Source: Roseburia sp. (GTDB lineage Bacteria; Bacillota_A; Clostridia; Lachnospirales; Lachnospiraceae). Taken from it: a DNA stretch of 64,000 bases. Positions within the stretch are counted from its first letter, which is position 1. Every line of letters starts with the position of its first letter. The DNA is taken from assembly GCA_019411365.1 (NCBI GenBank), contig DXQT01000003.1, forward strand, positions 1 through 64,000, given 5' to 3'. Positions 25,229-34,575 of the stretch are shown here, piece after piece. The translations under genes and the position numbers were made by a program. Under the pieces are notes generated by a model, which did not search any database, was not told the DNA's origin, and saw nothing but the letters and a program-made list of their open reading frames with translations.

Positions 25229-26197
25229 ATGGATTATGAAATAGTGATACCAGTTTTGATTTCTTTTGCAATTAGTGCAATTTTAGGACCGATCGTGATC
25301 CCCTTTTTGAAACGGTTAAAGGTGGGGCAGACGGAGCGTAAAGAGTTGGAATCCCATTTGAAGAAAAATGGAACCCCGACTATGGGTGGACTTATGATAC
25401 TGGCAAGTATTATCATTACCTCCCTGTTTTATGTCAAAGATTATCCGAGAATTATCCCAATCCTTTTTATGACCGTAGGATTCGGTGTGATCGGTTTTCT
25501 GGATGATTATCTGAAGGTAGTGCTCCGCAGATCAGACGGACTGCTCCCGTGGCAGAAGATGATCTTACAGTTTATTGTGACAACAGTATTTGCAGTTTAC
25601 ATGGTGCGTTATTCCGGAATTGAACTTACTATGTTGATCCCATTTTCCGGCGGAAAGTACTTAAATATCGGATGGCTTGCGATTCCATTACTTTATTTTG
25701 CAGTGATCGGAACCGTAAACGGTGTGAATTTTACCGATGGTGTGGATGGCCTTGTGTCAAGTGTTACCATTATGGTTGCAACCTTTTTCTCCGTTGTGGC
25801 AATCGGAACGAATGCAGGGATTGCACCAATCACCTGTGCAGTAGCAGGAGCCTTGCTTGGATTCTTATTATTTAATGTGTATCCGGCAAGTGTTTTCATG
25901 GGAGATACCGGTTCCCTGGCACTGGGCGGCTTTGTTGTGGCAACTGCCTATATGCTCCAGATGCCATTATATATCCTGATCGTTGGACTGATTTATCTGG
26001 CAGAAGTCATATCTGTTATGGTTCAGGTTACTTATTTTAAATACACTAAGAAAAAAACAGGTGTTGGAAAGCGGATTTTCAGAATGGCTCCGCTCCATCA
26101 TCATTTTGAGCTTGGTGGATGGTCAGAGACGAGAGTTGTCGCAGTGTTTGCAATCGTGACAGCACTGCTTTGCATGCTTGCATTATTAGGCTTATAA
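25229..26197 (+). CDS. mraY: Phospho-N-acetylmuramoyl-pentapeptide transferase
   Basis: Integral membrane enzyme of 322 residues that makes lipid I from UDP-MurNAc-pentapeptide and undecaprenyl phosphate. About ten membrane helices are visible. Family motifs: GTPTMGGLM, GFLDDYLKV (catalytic aspartates), NFTDGVDGL, VFMGDTGSLALGG and the His motif MAPLHHHFELGGW. An AAGAGGTG site precedes the ATG. Next in the cluster is murD. Confidence 0.97.
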   Translation: MDYEIVIPVLISFAISAILGPIVIPFLKRLKVGQTERKELESHLKKNGTPTMGGLMILASIIITSLFYVKDYPRIIPILFMTVGFGVIGFLDDYLKVVLRRSDGLLPWQKMILQFIVTTVFAVYMVRYSGIELTMLIPFSGGKYLNIGWLAIPLLYFAVIGTVNGVNFTDGVDGLVSSVTIMVATFFSVVAIGTNAGIAPITCAVAGALLGFLLFNVYPASVFMGDTGSLALGGFVVATAYMLQMPLYILIVGLIYLAEVISVMVQVTYFKYTKKKTGVGKRIFRMAPLHHHFELGGWSETRVVAVFAIVTALLCMLALLGL

Positions 26198-26260
26198 ATC
26201 GCATTGGAAAATTGCAAAATGACCTGCCGGATTCGGACAGGAGATTGGAAGGATAAGACG

Positions 26261-27622
26261 ATGAATTTAGAAGGAAAAAGAGTGTTAGTAGTAGGTTCTG
26301 GAAAAAGCGGAGTTGCAGCCGCAGAACTGCTCAGAAAAAAAGGAATCACATTTGTACTTTTTGATGGAAATAAAGATTTAGATGTGACAGCATTGATCGA
26401 GAAAAATCCGGTATTTGCCGGAGCAGAGATCCTTTTGGGAGAACTTGCACCGGAAGATATGGCGCGCATTGATCTTGTTGTGTTAAGTCCGGGCGTGCCG
26501 ACAGACCTTCCGATGGTCAATGAACTTCGAAACAGACAGATTCCAATCTGGGGCGAAATTGAACTTGCCTATCATTTTGCAAAAGGAAGAATTATTGCAA
26601 TTACCGGAACAAACGGAAAAACTACGACAACTTCGCTTGTGGGTGAGATCATGGCGAATTATTTCGATGATGTGAAAGTGGTCGGCAATATTGGAATCCC
26701 ATACACATCGGTAGCGGCAAACACGACAGAGGATACTGTGACAGTCGCAGAGATCAGCAGCTTCCAGTTAGAGACAACACATGAGTTTGCGCCGGAAGTG
26801 ACAGCTATTTTAAATATCACACCGGATCATCTGAACCGTCATCATACGATGGAATGTTATATCGAGACAAAAGAGAGCATTACAAAGAATCAGACCGCCG
26901 GGGATACCTGTGTGTTAAATTATGAGGATGAAGTGCTGCGCAGGTTTGGCGAGACACTTCAGACAAAAGTTGTATTTTTCAGCAGCAAGCGCAAACTGGA
27001 AAAGGGACTTTATCTGGACGGAGAAGATATTTTTTATGCAGACGGCACAACGGACACAAAAGTGATCAACGTAAACGAGCTGAATATTTTAGGAAAACAC
27101 AATTATGAGAATGTCATGGCGGCGGTCGGAATGTCGGTAAGCTTTGGCGTACCGATGGATAAAATTGTGGAAGTGCTGAAACGTTTTCAGGCAGTCGAGC
27201 ATAGAATTGAGTATGTGACAGAAAAACGCGGCGTGAAGTTTTACAATGATTCCAAGGGAACAAACCCGGATGCGGCAATCCAGGGAATCCGCGCGATGAA
27301 CCGTCCGACACTGTTGATCGGTGGAGGTTATGACAAACAGTCTGAATATGATGAGTGGATTGAGAGTTTTGACGGCAAGGTGAAGAAACTCGTGCTGATC
27401 GGTCAGACGAAGGAAAAGATTGCGGAATGTGCGAAGAAACATGGCTTTGAGGATGTCATACTCTGTGATACATTTGAGGAGGCAATTGACACCTGTTATG
27501 CAAACGCAGTGAGCGGGGATGCGGTATTGCTTTCCCCTGCATGTGCAAGCTGGGGCATGTTCGCAAACTATGAGGAGCGCGGACGCATTTTTAAGGAATA
27601 CGTGCGCAATCTGGCAGAATAA
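26261..27622 (+). CDS. murD: UDP-N-acetylmuramoylalanine-D-glutamate ligase
   Basis: Cytoplasmic Mur ligase that adds D-Glu to UDP-MurNAc-L-Ala. From the chosen start it has 453 residues: N-terminal Rossmann-like domain (VLVVGSGKSGVAA), the ATP loop ITGTNGKTTTTS, EISSFQLE, NITPDHLNRH, and the C-terminal domain with FYNDSKGTNPDA. The frame begins at 26204, but the ATG at 26261 follows AAGGATAAGACG and gives the normal N-terminus. No murE, murF, murG or murC is found in this cluster. Confidence 0.95.
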   Translation: MNLEGKRVLVVGSGKSGVAAAELLRKKGITFVLFDGNKDLDVTALIEKNPVFAGAEILLGELAPEDMARIDLVVLSPGVPTDLPMVNELRNRQIPIWGEIELAYHFAKGRIIAITGTNGKTTTTSLVGEIMANYFDDVKVVGNIGIPYTSVAANTTEDTVTVAEISSFQLETTHEFAPEVTAILNITPDHLNRHHTMECYIETKESITKNQTAGDTCVLNYEDEVLRRFGETLQTKVVFFSSKRKLEKGLYLDGEDIFYADGTTDTKVINVNELNILGKHNYENVMAAVGMSVSFGVPMDKIVEVLKRFQAVEHRIEYVTEKRGVKFYNDSKGTNPDAAIQGIRAMNRPTLLIGGGYDKQSEYDEWIESFDGKVKKLVLIGQTKEKIAECAKKHGFEDVILCDTFEEAIDTCYANAVSGDAVLLSPACASWGMFANYEERGRIFKEYVRNLAE

Positions 27623-27676
27623 AAAATGTCAGGCATAATGGCATGACGTGCAGTAAATAAGAAATGAGGAATTGGA

Positions 27677-28795
27677 ATGGCAAGAGGTCAGCAGACGGAA
27701 AAGAAAAAAAAGCCAATTAAATATTTCGATTACAGTCTTTTGTTTCTGATCATTTTTCTTTTGTGTTTTGGATTGGTCATGTTGTACAGTACCAGTTCCT
27801 ATGCAGGCTCCAATAAGTTTGGGGATGCTTCCTTTTTTGTAAAAAGACAGTTGTTTGCAACAGGGCTCGGCATTGTAGGTATGTATATTGTATCGAAAAT
27901 CCCATATCGGTTCTGGATGAAGGTGAGTTCCATGGCGTATCTGGCAGCTATCGTGCTCTGTACCGCCGTTATTTTTATTGGTACAGAGGCAAACGGTCAG
28001 GCGAGATGGTTAAAAATCGGGCCGTTATCTTTCCAGCCGTCAGAGTTTGCCAAGTTTGCGGTTATTATTTTTCTGGCAACGGTTATTTATAAGACACCAC
28101 AGAAGATGGGAGAGTTCATGAGCCTTGTCAAGATAATGGCAATTGTGCTTCCAATCGTTGCAGTGGTCGCCTACAATAACTTAAGTACAGCGATCATTAT
28201 ACTTGGAATTGCAGTCTGTATGTTGTTTGTTGCCAGTCCGAAGTATTCCCACTTTGTGTTGATGGCAGCGGCAGTCGGTGTGGTAGGTGTTGTTTTCATC
28301 AGTTTTGAGGCATACCGGATGGATCGTATCAAGATCTGGCTGAATCCGGAAGCCTACGAGAAGGGTTATCAGACCTTACAGGGACTGTATGCGATCGGTT
28401 CCGGCGGTTTATTTGGAAAAGGGCTTGGCGAGAGTATGCAGAAGCTGGGATTTATTCCTGAGGCGCAGAATGATATGATTTTCTCTGTTATCTGTGAGGA
28501 ACTTGGACTTTTTGGCGCGGTGTGCGTGATCTTATTGTTTCTGCTGATGATCTGGAGATTTATGATCATTGCCAATAATGCGTCAGACCTTTATGGGGCG
28601 CTGGTCGTGGTTGGTATTATGGCGCATTTGTCCATCCAGGTTATTTTAAATATTGCGGTTGTGACCAATACGATCCCGAATACCGGTATTTCACTGCCGT
28701 TTATCAGTTATGGAGGTACTTCGGTTTTATTCCTGCTTGCAGAGATGGGGCTTGCGCTTTCCGTGGCAAAGGGAATTAAATTTGAGGTTAATTAA
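27677..28795 (+). CDS. ftsW: SEDS-family peptidoglycan polymerase FtsW/SpoVE
   Basis: A 372-residue protein with about ten membrane helices. SEDS proteins polymerise lipid II into glycan strands together with a class B PBP. Signature parts: LYSTSSY in the first helix region, NGQARWLKIGPLSFQPSEF, VAYNNLSTAIII, GLGESMQKLGFIPEAQNDMI, and the final FISYGGTSVLFLLAEMG. It could serve septation (FtsW) or the cortex (SpoVE); two class B PBPs nearby leave both open. It ends 2 nt before divIB. Confidence 0.93.
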   Translation: MARGQQTEKKKKPIKYFDYSLLFLIIFLLCFGLVMLYSTSSYAGSNKFGDASFFVKRQLFATGLGIVGMYIVSKIPYRFWMKVSSMAYLAAIVLCTAVIFIGTEANGQARWLKIGPLSFQPSEFAKFAVIIFLATVIYKTPQKMGEFMSLVKIMAIVLPIVAVVAYNNLSTAIIILGIAVCMLFVASPKYSHFVLMAAAVGVVGVVFISFEAYRMDRIKIWLNPEAYEKGYQTLQGLYAIGSGGLFGKGLGESMQKLGFIPEAQNDMIFSVICEELGLFGAVCVILLFLLMIWRFMIIANNASDLYGALVVVGIMAHLSIQVILNIAVVTNTIPNTGISLPFISYGGTSVLFLLAEMGLALSVAKGIKFEVN

Positions 28796-28797
28796 AT

Positions 28798-29718
28798 ATG
28801 ATAAAAGAAGAGAGAAGAAGAAAAAAGCGCAGAAAGATAGGATTGTACATCCTGTTGATATTGATTCTGCTTATCGCAGCGGGCGTTTTCATTGTCATGA
28901 ATGTTTTTACCGTGGAAAACGTTGTCGTGGAGGGAAATGAACTGTACAGCTCCACACAGATTGAAAACATGGTGCTGAATGATGAATATTCCTGGAATTC
29001 CCTGTATGTAGATCTGAAATACAGATTTGTGGATATCGGGGAAGTTCCGTTTGTAGATACGATGGAGGTTTCACTGGACAATCCCCATACCGTACATATT
29101 AAAGTATACGAAAAAGGAATGCTCGGCTATCTTTATATTAATTCCATTGGTCAGAATGCTTATTTTGACAAAGATGGATTTGTAGTCGAGACATCTACGG
29201 AAGTGATTGACGGTGTGCCAAAGATCACAGGAATCTCCTGTGAGGAAGTGGTACTTTATGAGAAACTGCAATTAGAGAACAGTGATATTTTGCGGGATTT
29301 ACTGAACCTGACACAGACTTTGAAAAAATATAATCTGCTCCCGGATGAGATCCAGTATGACAGTAACATGGAGCCGGTGCTTTACTATGGAACAATTCAG
29401 GTGAAAATTGGTTCTGAGGACAACCTGTCGCAGAAAGTTGTGAGGTTATCCATTATTTTGCCACAGCTTGACGGACTTAGCGGCACACTCCATTTAGAGA
29501 CATGGACACCGGAGACCACCGACATTATCTGGGACAGGGCAGAAGAACAATCGGAAACAGAAGAGGAGACGACAGAAGAGCCTTCTGAGGAGCCGTCGGC
29601 AGATACACCAGCGGAAGAACAACCTGCACAGGATGTGCCGGCAGAGAATACACCGGCCGAAGAGCAGCAGCCAGCCGAAAATGCACCGGCGGAGGATATG
29701 CCGCCAGTGGAACAATAA
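28798..29718 (+). CDS. divIB: Cell division protein DivIB/FtsQ
   Basis: A 306-residue bitopic protein: Arg/Lys-rich N-terminus, one membrane helix (about 15-37), a POTRA domain (VEGNELYSSTQIENMVL; NPHTVHIKVYEKGMLGYL), a beta domain, and a C-terminal tail of ~55 residues rich in Pro, Glu and Ala (repeats such as PAEE/PAEN). It is part of the divisome linker with FtsL and DivIC. The ATG lies 2 nt after the ftsW stop, with GAGG upstream inside ftsW. The long acidic tail is unusual in DivIB and resembles the acidic tail of the first PBP in this cluster. Confidence 0.88.
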   Translation: MIKEERRRKKRRKIGLYILLILILLIAAGVFIVMNVFTVENVVVEGNELYSSTQIENMVLNDEYSWNSLYVDLKYRFVDIGEVPFVDTMEVSLDNPHTVHIKVYEKGMLGYLYINSIGQNAYFDKDGFVVETSTEVIDGVPKITGISCEEVVLYEKLQLENSDILRDLLNLTQTLKKYNLLPDEIQYDSNMEPVLYYGTIQVKIGSEDNLSQKVVRLSIILPQLDGLSGTLHLETWTPETTDIIWDRAEEQSETEEETTEEPSEEPSADTPAEEQPAQDVPAENTPAEEQQPAENAPAEDMPPVEQ

Positions 29719-29755
29719 AAACCGTAAAAAAACTTGATTTTTTTTGAAAAAGCGG

Positions 29756-29784
29756 TTGATTTGTTGTGTGAAAAATTATATTAT
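29756..29784 (+). promoter_or_regulatory. Promoter of ftsZ
   Basis: TTGATT, 17 bp, TATTAT, in the 195-nt gap before ftsZ. It would let ftsZ be expressed apart from the upstream cluster. Confidence 0.65.
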
Positions 29785-29913
29785 AGATTATAAGAGTTAA
29801 AAAACGCAAAATATAGTATGATTTTGAGAGTAGATAACTAAACAAAGTAGAAATAAGTTTGTCTGGTTATCAAATTTGACATAAATATAGGGAGATATGA
29901 AGGAGGAACTACC

Positions 29914-31101
29914 TTGCTGGAAATTAGAACAACAGAAGCAGATGCCAGTGCAAAAATTATCGTGATCGGAGTTGGAGGAGCTGGCAATAATGCTGTAAAT
30001 AGAATGATCGATGAAAATATTGGTGGTGTTGAGTTTGTTGGTATCAACACAGATAAGCAGGCATTACAGTTATGTAAGGCACCGACATTGATCCAGATCG
30101 GCGAGAAGCTTACCAAAGGGCTTGGTGCAGGAGCACAGCCTGAGGTTGGACAGAAAGCAGCGGAAGAGAGTGCAGAGGAATTATCGGCTGCAGTGAAAGG
30201 TGCAGACATGGTTTTCGTTACCTGTGGTATGGGTGGCGGAACCGGTACAGGTGCAGCACCTGTCGTTGCCAAGATCGCAAAAGAGCAGGGAATCTTAACC
30301 GTAGGTGTTGTTACAAAACCTTTCAAATTCGAAGCTAAACAGCGTATGTTGAATGCAACCGGTGGTATTGAACGTTTAAAAGAGAGCGTAGATACACTGA
30401 TCGTCATTCCAAATGATAAATTATTAGAGATCGTAGACAGACGTACTACAATGCCGGATGCATTGAAGAAAGCAGATGAAGTGTTACAGCAGGCAGTTCA
30501 GGGAATTACAGACCTTATCAATTTACCTGCACTCATTAACCTTGACTTTGCAGATGTTTCCACTGTTATGAAGGACAAGGGACTTGCACATATCGGTATC
30601 GGTTCTGCAAAGGGAGACGACAAGGCGATCGAAGCTGTAAAACTTGCAGTTGCCAGCCCATTGCTTGAGACAACCATTAACGGTGCAACACACGTTATTA
30701 TTAATATTTCCGGAGATATCTCCTTAATGGATGCAAATGATGCAGCAAGCTATGTACAGGATCTTGCAGGAGATGATGCCAATATTATCTTCGGTGCGAA
30801 GTTTGATGAGTCTATGACAGATGAGGCTACCATTACTGTTATTGCAACAGGACTTGAGACTGCAGGTGCAAACGCAGCAGGCAAGATCGTTCCTAAGATG
30901 CAGTATCAGAACATGGGAACTGTTCCAAGACCAACAGCGCCTGTAACACCAAGACCAGCAGCACAGGCTGGTTATACAGCTCCGGTACAGCCAAATCCTG
31001 CGCCAGCTTTCTCTGGTATCCAGAAACCACGCCAGCCAGAAAGTTCTGTACAGCAGATGGATATCAAGATTCCGGATTTCCTTAAGAATTCCAGAAGATA
31101 A
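29914..31101 (+). CDS. ftsZ: Cell division GTPase FtsZ
   Basis: Tubulin-like GTPase of 395 residues that forms the Z ring. Motifs: [20 protein letters not shown], the tubulin signature [13 protein letters not shown], and the T7 loop NLDFADV. A Pro/Ala-rich linker (about 325-375) leads to the conserved C-terminal peptide [14 protein letters not shown], which binds FtsA/SepF-type anchors. The start is TTG at 29914, 8 nt after AGGAGG; no ATG gives the right N-terminus. A strong terminator follows. Confidence 0.97.
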   Translation: MLEIRTTEADASAKIIVIGVGGAGNNAVNRMIDENIGGVEFVGINTDKQALQLCKAPTLIQIGEKLTKGLGAGAQPEVGQKAAEESAEELSAAVKGADMVFVTCGMGGGTGTGAAPVVAKIAKEQGILTVGVVTKPFKFEAKQRMLNATGGIERLKESVDTLIVIPNDKLLEIVDRRTTMPDALKKADEVLQQAVQGITDLINLPALINLDFADVSTVMKDKGLAHIGIGSAKGDDKAIEAVKLAVASPLLETTINGATHVIINISGDISLMDANDAASYVQDLAGDDANIIFGAKFDESMTDEATITVIATGLETAGANAAGKIVPKMQYQNMGTVPRPTAPVTPRPAAQAGYTAPVQPNPAPAFSGIQKPRQPESSVQQMDIKIPDFLKNSRR

Positions 31102-31119
31102 TTACATAAGAATATGACA

Positions 31120-31167
31120 GGATCGTTACATGAAGATCATAAGGTTTTCATGTAACGGTCTTTTTTT
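31120..31167 (+). terminator. Intrinsic terminator after ftsZ
   Basis: GATCGTTACATGAA pairs with TTCATGTAACGGTC, followed by seven T. Confidence 0.9.
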
Positions 31168-31209
31168 GTCAGAAAAACTGGATGAACTTCTGAAAGTAGA
31201 GGAAGTGTT

Positions 31210-31242
31210 TTGACAAAAAAGATGGTTCTAAAAAAATATAAT
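31210..31242 (+). promoter_or_regulatory. Promoter of spoIIGA-sigE with 21-bp spacer
   Basis: TTGACA and TATAAT separated by 21 bp. The spoIIG promoter of Bacillus subtilis is known for a similarly over-long spacer (22 bp) and needs Spo0A. The -35 region (TTTGACA) differs from an inverted 0A box (TTCGACA) at one position, which fits Spo0A binding over it. Confidence 0.6.
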
Positions 31243-31324
31243 GTGACTATGGAGAAGGAAAAGGAGGGAGTGGTTCCAAATATATATTTTTTATGCAGAT
31301 GTTTATCTGTTACAGAATCTGTGG

Positions 31325-32110
31325 ATGGATTTTATTGCGCTCGCAGGCGCAAATTGCCTTTTGCGGCGCAAGGTAAAGGGAAGAAGACTGTGGTTTATCG
31401 CATTTCTGTCATCTGTGGGAAGTCTGATCATTACACTGACTGTCACAGAGCCTTTCTGCAGGGCGATCCTGATTCACTTCCTGCTCAATACAGGAATGGT
31501 CGTCCTGTGTTTTGGAAGAAGTCCGTGGCGTACGTTTTTGGAAAACTGGGCAGTCATTTATCTGATGGTCCTTTTTCTTGGCGGGGTTATGGAATTATTG
31601 AAAAACAGCGCAGCAGGAATGACATTTTTCTGGATCCAGGCGGTCATTGCGGCGCTTATTCTGTCGGTCGTCACATGGTATCTCGGACGCAGAAAACAGT
31701 TTGGAAACCAGCTTTTTCCGGTGACATTAGTGCATCGGGGGCATGCGATGGAGATTATGGGGTACTGGGACAGTGGGAATCAGCTGCGTGATCCGTACGA
31801 TCACAGGCCGGTGTGCATCTTAAGCCGACATATGGCTGCAAAGATCTTAAATCCGAAAAAGGACAGGGTGCATTTTATCCCTTATTGTTCCCTGGGACAG
31901 AAGGAGGGGCTTCTGCCGGTGACAGAGATCGCATGCATAAAAATTCAGAATGGAAGGCACGAAGTCGAGATAAGACCGGCAGCGGTTGGAATTGCAAATG
32001 AAGGATTATTGGAAGGAAAAGAATATGATATGATTCTTCATGCATCTATGCTGGAGAGTCGGGAAAGAGGAACAAAATATGATCATGAGACTTGTACTGC
32101 CAAGATATGA
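31325..32110 (+). CDS. spoIIGA: SpoIIGA, membrane protease that activates pro-sigma-E
   Basis: Five-helix membrane protein with a C-terminal aspartic protease domain. The catalytic motif is [17 protein letters not shown]. From the first in-frame ATG (31325) it has 261 residues, but homology clearly begins earlier: the same frame reads QIYIFYADVYLLQNLW just upstream, the usual SpoIIGA N-terminus, without any ATG, GTG or TTG. The ribosome binding site AAGGAGG is at 31261-31267. The GTG at 31270 is in the neighbouring frame and would join only after a +1 shift at the T6 run 31287-31292. So the true start is non-standard, or a base error or frameshift is present. The 3' end overlaps sigE by 32 nt. 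Confidence 0.85.
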   Translation: MDFIALAGANCLLRRKVKGRRLWFIAFLSSVGSLIITLTVTEPFCRAILIHFLLNTGMVVLCFGRSPWRTFLENWAVIYLMVLFLGGVMELLKNSAAGMTFFWIQAVIAALILSVVTWYLGRRKQFGNQLFPVTLVHRGHAMEIMGYWDSGNQLRDPYDHRPVCILSRHMAAKILNPKKDRVHFIPYCSLGQKEGLLPVTEIACIKIQNGRHEVEIRPAAVGIANEGLLEGKEYDMILHASMLESRERGTKYDHETCTAKI

Positions 32111-32819
32111 AAAGGTTCATTTTCTGTCCGGAATCTGCAGCCTTTTTATGCGAAAGGAAGATGAGGTGCACTATATTGGAGGTGCAGAGATCCTGCCACC
32201 GCCGTTGGAGGGAGAGCGGGAGGCATACTGTATCCGCATGCTTGATGGCGTGCATGCAGAGCGGGCGAGAAAGGAGCTGATCGAACACAACCTGCGGCTG
32301 GTCGTATACATAGCAAAAAAGTTTGATAACACAGGGGTCGGAGTGGAGGATCTTATCTCCATAGGGACGATCGGTCTCATCAAAGGGATCAATACCTTTA
32401 ATCCGGACAAAAATATTAAATTGGCCACTTACGCATCGCGCTGCATTGAAAATGAGATTTTAATGTATCTGAGGAGAAACAGCAAGACAAAACTGGAGGT
32501 GTCCATCGATGAACCGTTAAATGTGGACTGGGATGGAAATGAACTGCTCTTATCGGATATTCTGGGGACGGATGAGGATGTCGTGGGGAAAGACATGGAA
32601 ACGGATGTAGAGCGGAAACTGTTAAAGGCTGCGATCGAAAAGCTGTCCGGAAGGGAACGGATGATCATCGAACTGAGGTTTGGGTTAAATACTTCCGGTG
32701 GGGAGGAGAAGACACAGAAGGAAGTGGCAGATATGCTTGGAATCTCCCAGTCCTATATCTCAAGACTTGAGAAAAAAATTATGGGAAGATTGAAAAAAGA
32801 AATTGTACGATTTGAATAA
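32079..32819 (+). CDS. sigE: Mother-cell sporulation sigma factor pro-sigma-E
   Basis: RNA polymerase sigma factor of 246 residues. Residues 1-28 are the inhibitory pro-sequence, removed by SpoIIGA next to the conserved block [15 protein letters not shown]. Region 2 is [20 protein letters not shown] to [20 protein letters not shown], and region 4 ends in [18 protein letters not shown]. The frame opens at 32040, but the ATG at 32079 follows GAAAGAGG and gives a pro-sequence of normal length. It is transcribed with spoIIGA, whose end it overlaps. Active sigma-E is expected to drive the spoIIIA operon found later in this window. Confidence 0.95.
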   Translation: MIMRLVLPRYEKVHFLSGICSLFMRKEDEVHYIGGAEILPPPLEGEREAYCIRMLDGVHAERARKELIEHNLRLVVYIAKKFDNTGVGVEDLISIGTIGLIKGINTFNPDKNIKLATYASRCIENEILMYLRRNSKTKLEVSIDEPLNVDWDGNELLLSDILGTDEDVVGKDMETDVERKLLKAAIEKLSGRERMIIELRFGLNTSGGEEKTQKEVADMLGISQSYISRLEKKIMGRLKKEIVRFE

Positions 32820-32968
32820 CAGTAGTATAATTGTGTTATAAATTAAAGGAGAAGTCGAACTATTTGACAATGGGAACAGACAGTGGCCAGATGAGACAAC
32901 ATGCAGCAGATGACTGCATGGGGATCAGATGAAAACGGACTGGAATTTACAGACAGGGGGAAGGACAG

Positions 32969-34573
32969 ATGCAGATAGAATTCTTGGGCGCAGCGCATGA
33001 GGTGACAGGAAGCTGCCATTATGTAACATTCGGGGATAAACATGTATTGGTGGATTGTGGTATGGAGCAGGGACCGGATCTGTATGTGAATCAGGAGATT
33101 CCGGTGAATGCAGCAGCGGTGGATTATGTGTTCGTGACACACGCACACATTGATCATTCCGGTCTGCTGCCGCTATTGTATAATCATGGATTCCGGGGAC
33201 AGATTTTTGCGACAGAGGCAACAACGCAGCTCTGTAATATCATGTTAAAAGACAGCGCACATATCCAGATGTTTGAGGCAGAATGGAGAAACCGGAAAGC
33301 AAAACGGGCCGGAAAACCGGAAGTGGTACCAATGTACGATATGAATGACGCAATGGGGGTGCTGACACACTTTGTGCCGTGTGAATATAACAGCATTGTT
33401 GAGATCTGTGACGGATTAAAGGTACGGTTTGTGGATGCAGGACATCTGCTCGGCTCATCAAGCATTGAGATGTGGATCAGAGAGGATGATGAAGAAGTCA
33501 AAGTTGTATTTTCGGGGGATATCGGAAATGGTAATCGTCCACTGATCAAAGATCCACAGTATATCAAAGACGCGGATTATGTTGTAATGGAGTCCACGTA
33601 CGGTGACAAAGAGCATGAGACACCGCCGGACTATGCAGTCGCACTTGCAGGGGTATTGAAGGATACCTTTACAAGAGGTGGAAATCTTGTGATCCCTGCA
33701 TTTTCCGTAGGAAGAACGCAGGAGATGCTTTACTTTATCCGAAGGATCAAGACGGAACATCTGTTGCCGGAGTTTGAAAATTTCCCGGTGTTTGTCGATA
33801 GTCCGCTGGCAGTGGAGGCAACTACGATCTTTAATAAGAACGTGGAGGACTGTTTCAGCGAGGAAGCGTTGGATCTTGTGCATCAGGGAATTAACCCAAT
33901 CGGTTTTCCGGGACTGCGCATGGCGATCACGAGTGATGAATCCAAGATGATCAATTTCGACGAGCAGCCGAAAGTTATTATTTCCGCATCCGGTATGTGT
34001 GAGGCAGGACGTATCCGCCACCATTTAAAACACAACCTCTGGCGAAAGGATTCCACGATTTTATTTGTTGGTTATCAGGTTCCCGGAACACTTGGAAATT
34101 CTCTTTTAAATGGGGCAAAGCAGGTAAAGCTTTTTGGTGAGACCATTGAGGTACATGCGAAGATTGAGAATCTTCCAGGAATCAGCGGTCACGCAGACCG
34201 GAATAATCTGACAAAGTGGATTGGGGCATTTGAGACACCACCGAAAAAAGTGTTTATTGTACATGGGGACGACAAAGTGACGGAGAATTTTGCGGCGCAT
34301 GTGCATGAAGTATATGGGTATGACACGTATGCACCATATAGCGGCGATACGTTTGATCTTGTGACGGGAGAGCAGATTGCGGACGGAAGCAGAGAGATGA
34401 TTGAGAAGAAGAAAAATGGATCATCAAAAGCTTCCAGCAACGTATTTGCAAGACTTCTTGCGGCAGGACAGAGGCTGCTTGAGGTTATTAATAAGTGCGA
34501 GGGTCTGCCGAACAAGGAACTTGCAAAATTTGCAGATCAGATTAATGCATTATGTGATAAATGGTCGAGATAA
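32969..34573 (+). CDS. Beta-CASP metallo-beta-lactamase-fold nuclease
   Basis: A 534-residue protein with a metallo-beta-lactamase domain (THAHIDHSG, zinc ligands), a beta-CASP insert (AFSVGRTQEMLYFI) and a C-terminal RNA-metabolism motif (GISGHADRNN). Members cut RNA or process 3' ends; this type resembles archaeal/bacterial CPSF-like nucleases and not RNase J, whose C-terminal domain is absent. A further ~70 residues at the end look helical. A GGGGGAAGGACAG site precedes the ATG. It sits between sigE and a convergent sigG; its stop is 2 nt from the sigG stop. Confidence 0.86.
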   Translation: MQIEFLGAAHEVTGSCHYVTFGDKHVLVDCGMEQGPDLYVNQEIPVNAAAVDYVFVTHAHIDHSGLLPLLYNHGFRGQIFATEATTQLCNIMLKDSAHIQMFEAEWRNRKAKRAGKPEVVPMYDMNDAMGVLTHFVPCEYNSIVEICDGLKVRFVDAGHLLGSSSIEMWIREDDEEVKVVFSGDIGNGNRPLIKDPQYIKDADYVVMESTYGDKEHETPPDYAVALAGVLKDTFTRGGNLVIPAFSVGRTQEMLYFIRRIKTEHLLPEFENFPVFVDSPLAVEATTIFNKNVEDCFSEEALDLVHQGINPIGFPGLRMAITSDESKMINFDEQPKVIISASGMCEAGRIRHHLKHNLWRKDSTILFVGYQVPGTLGNSLLNGAKQVKLFGETIEVHAKIENLPGISGHADRNNLTKWIGAFETPPKKVFIVHGDDKVTENFAAHVHEVYGYDTYAPYSGDTFDLVTGEQIADGSREMIEKKKNGSSKASSNVFARLLAAGQRLLEVINKCEGLPNKELAKFADQINALCDKWSR

Positions 34574-34575
34574 TA

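Noticed and set aside
31210..31791. Plus-strand 193-codon frame ahead of spoIIGA
   Set aside because: Only its first ~25 codons might belong to SpoIIGA; the rest is out of frame with the protease sequence.
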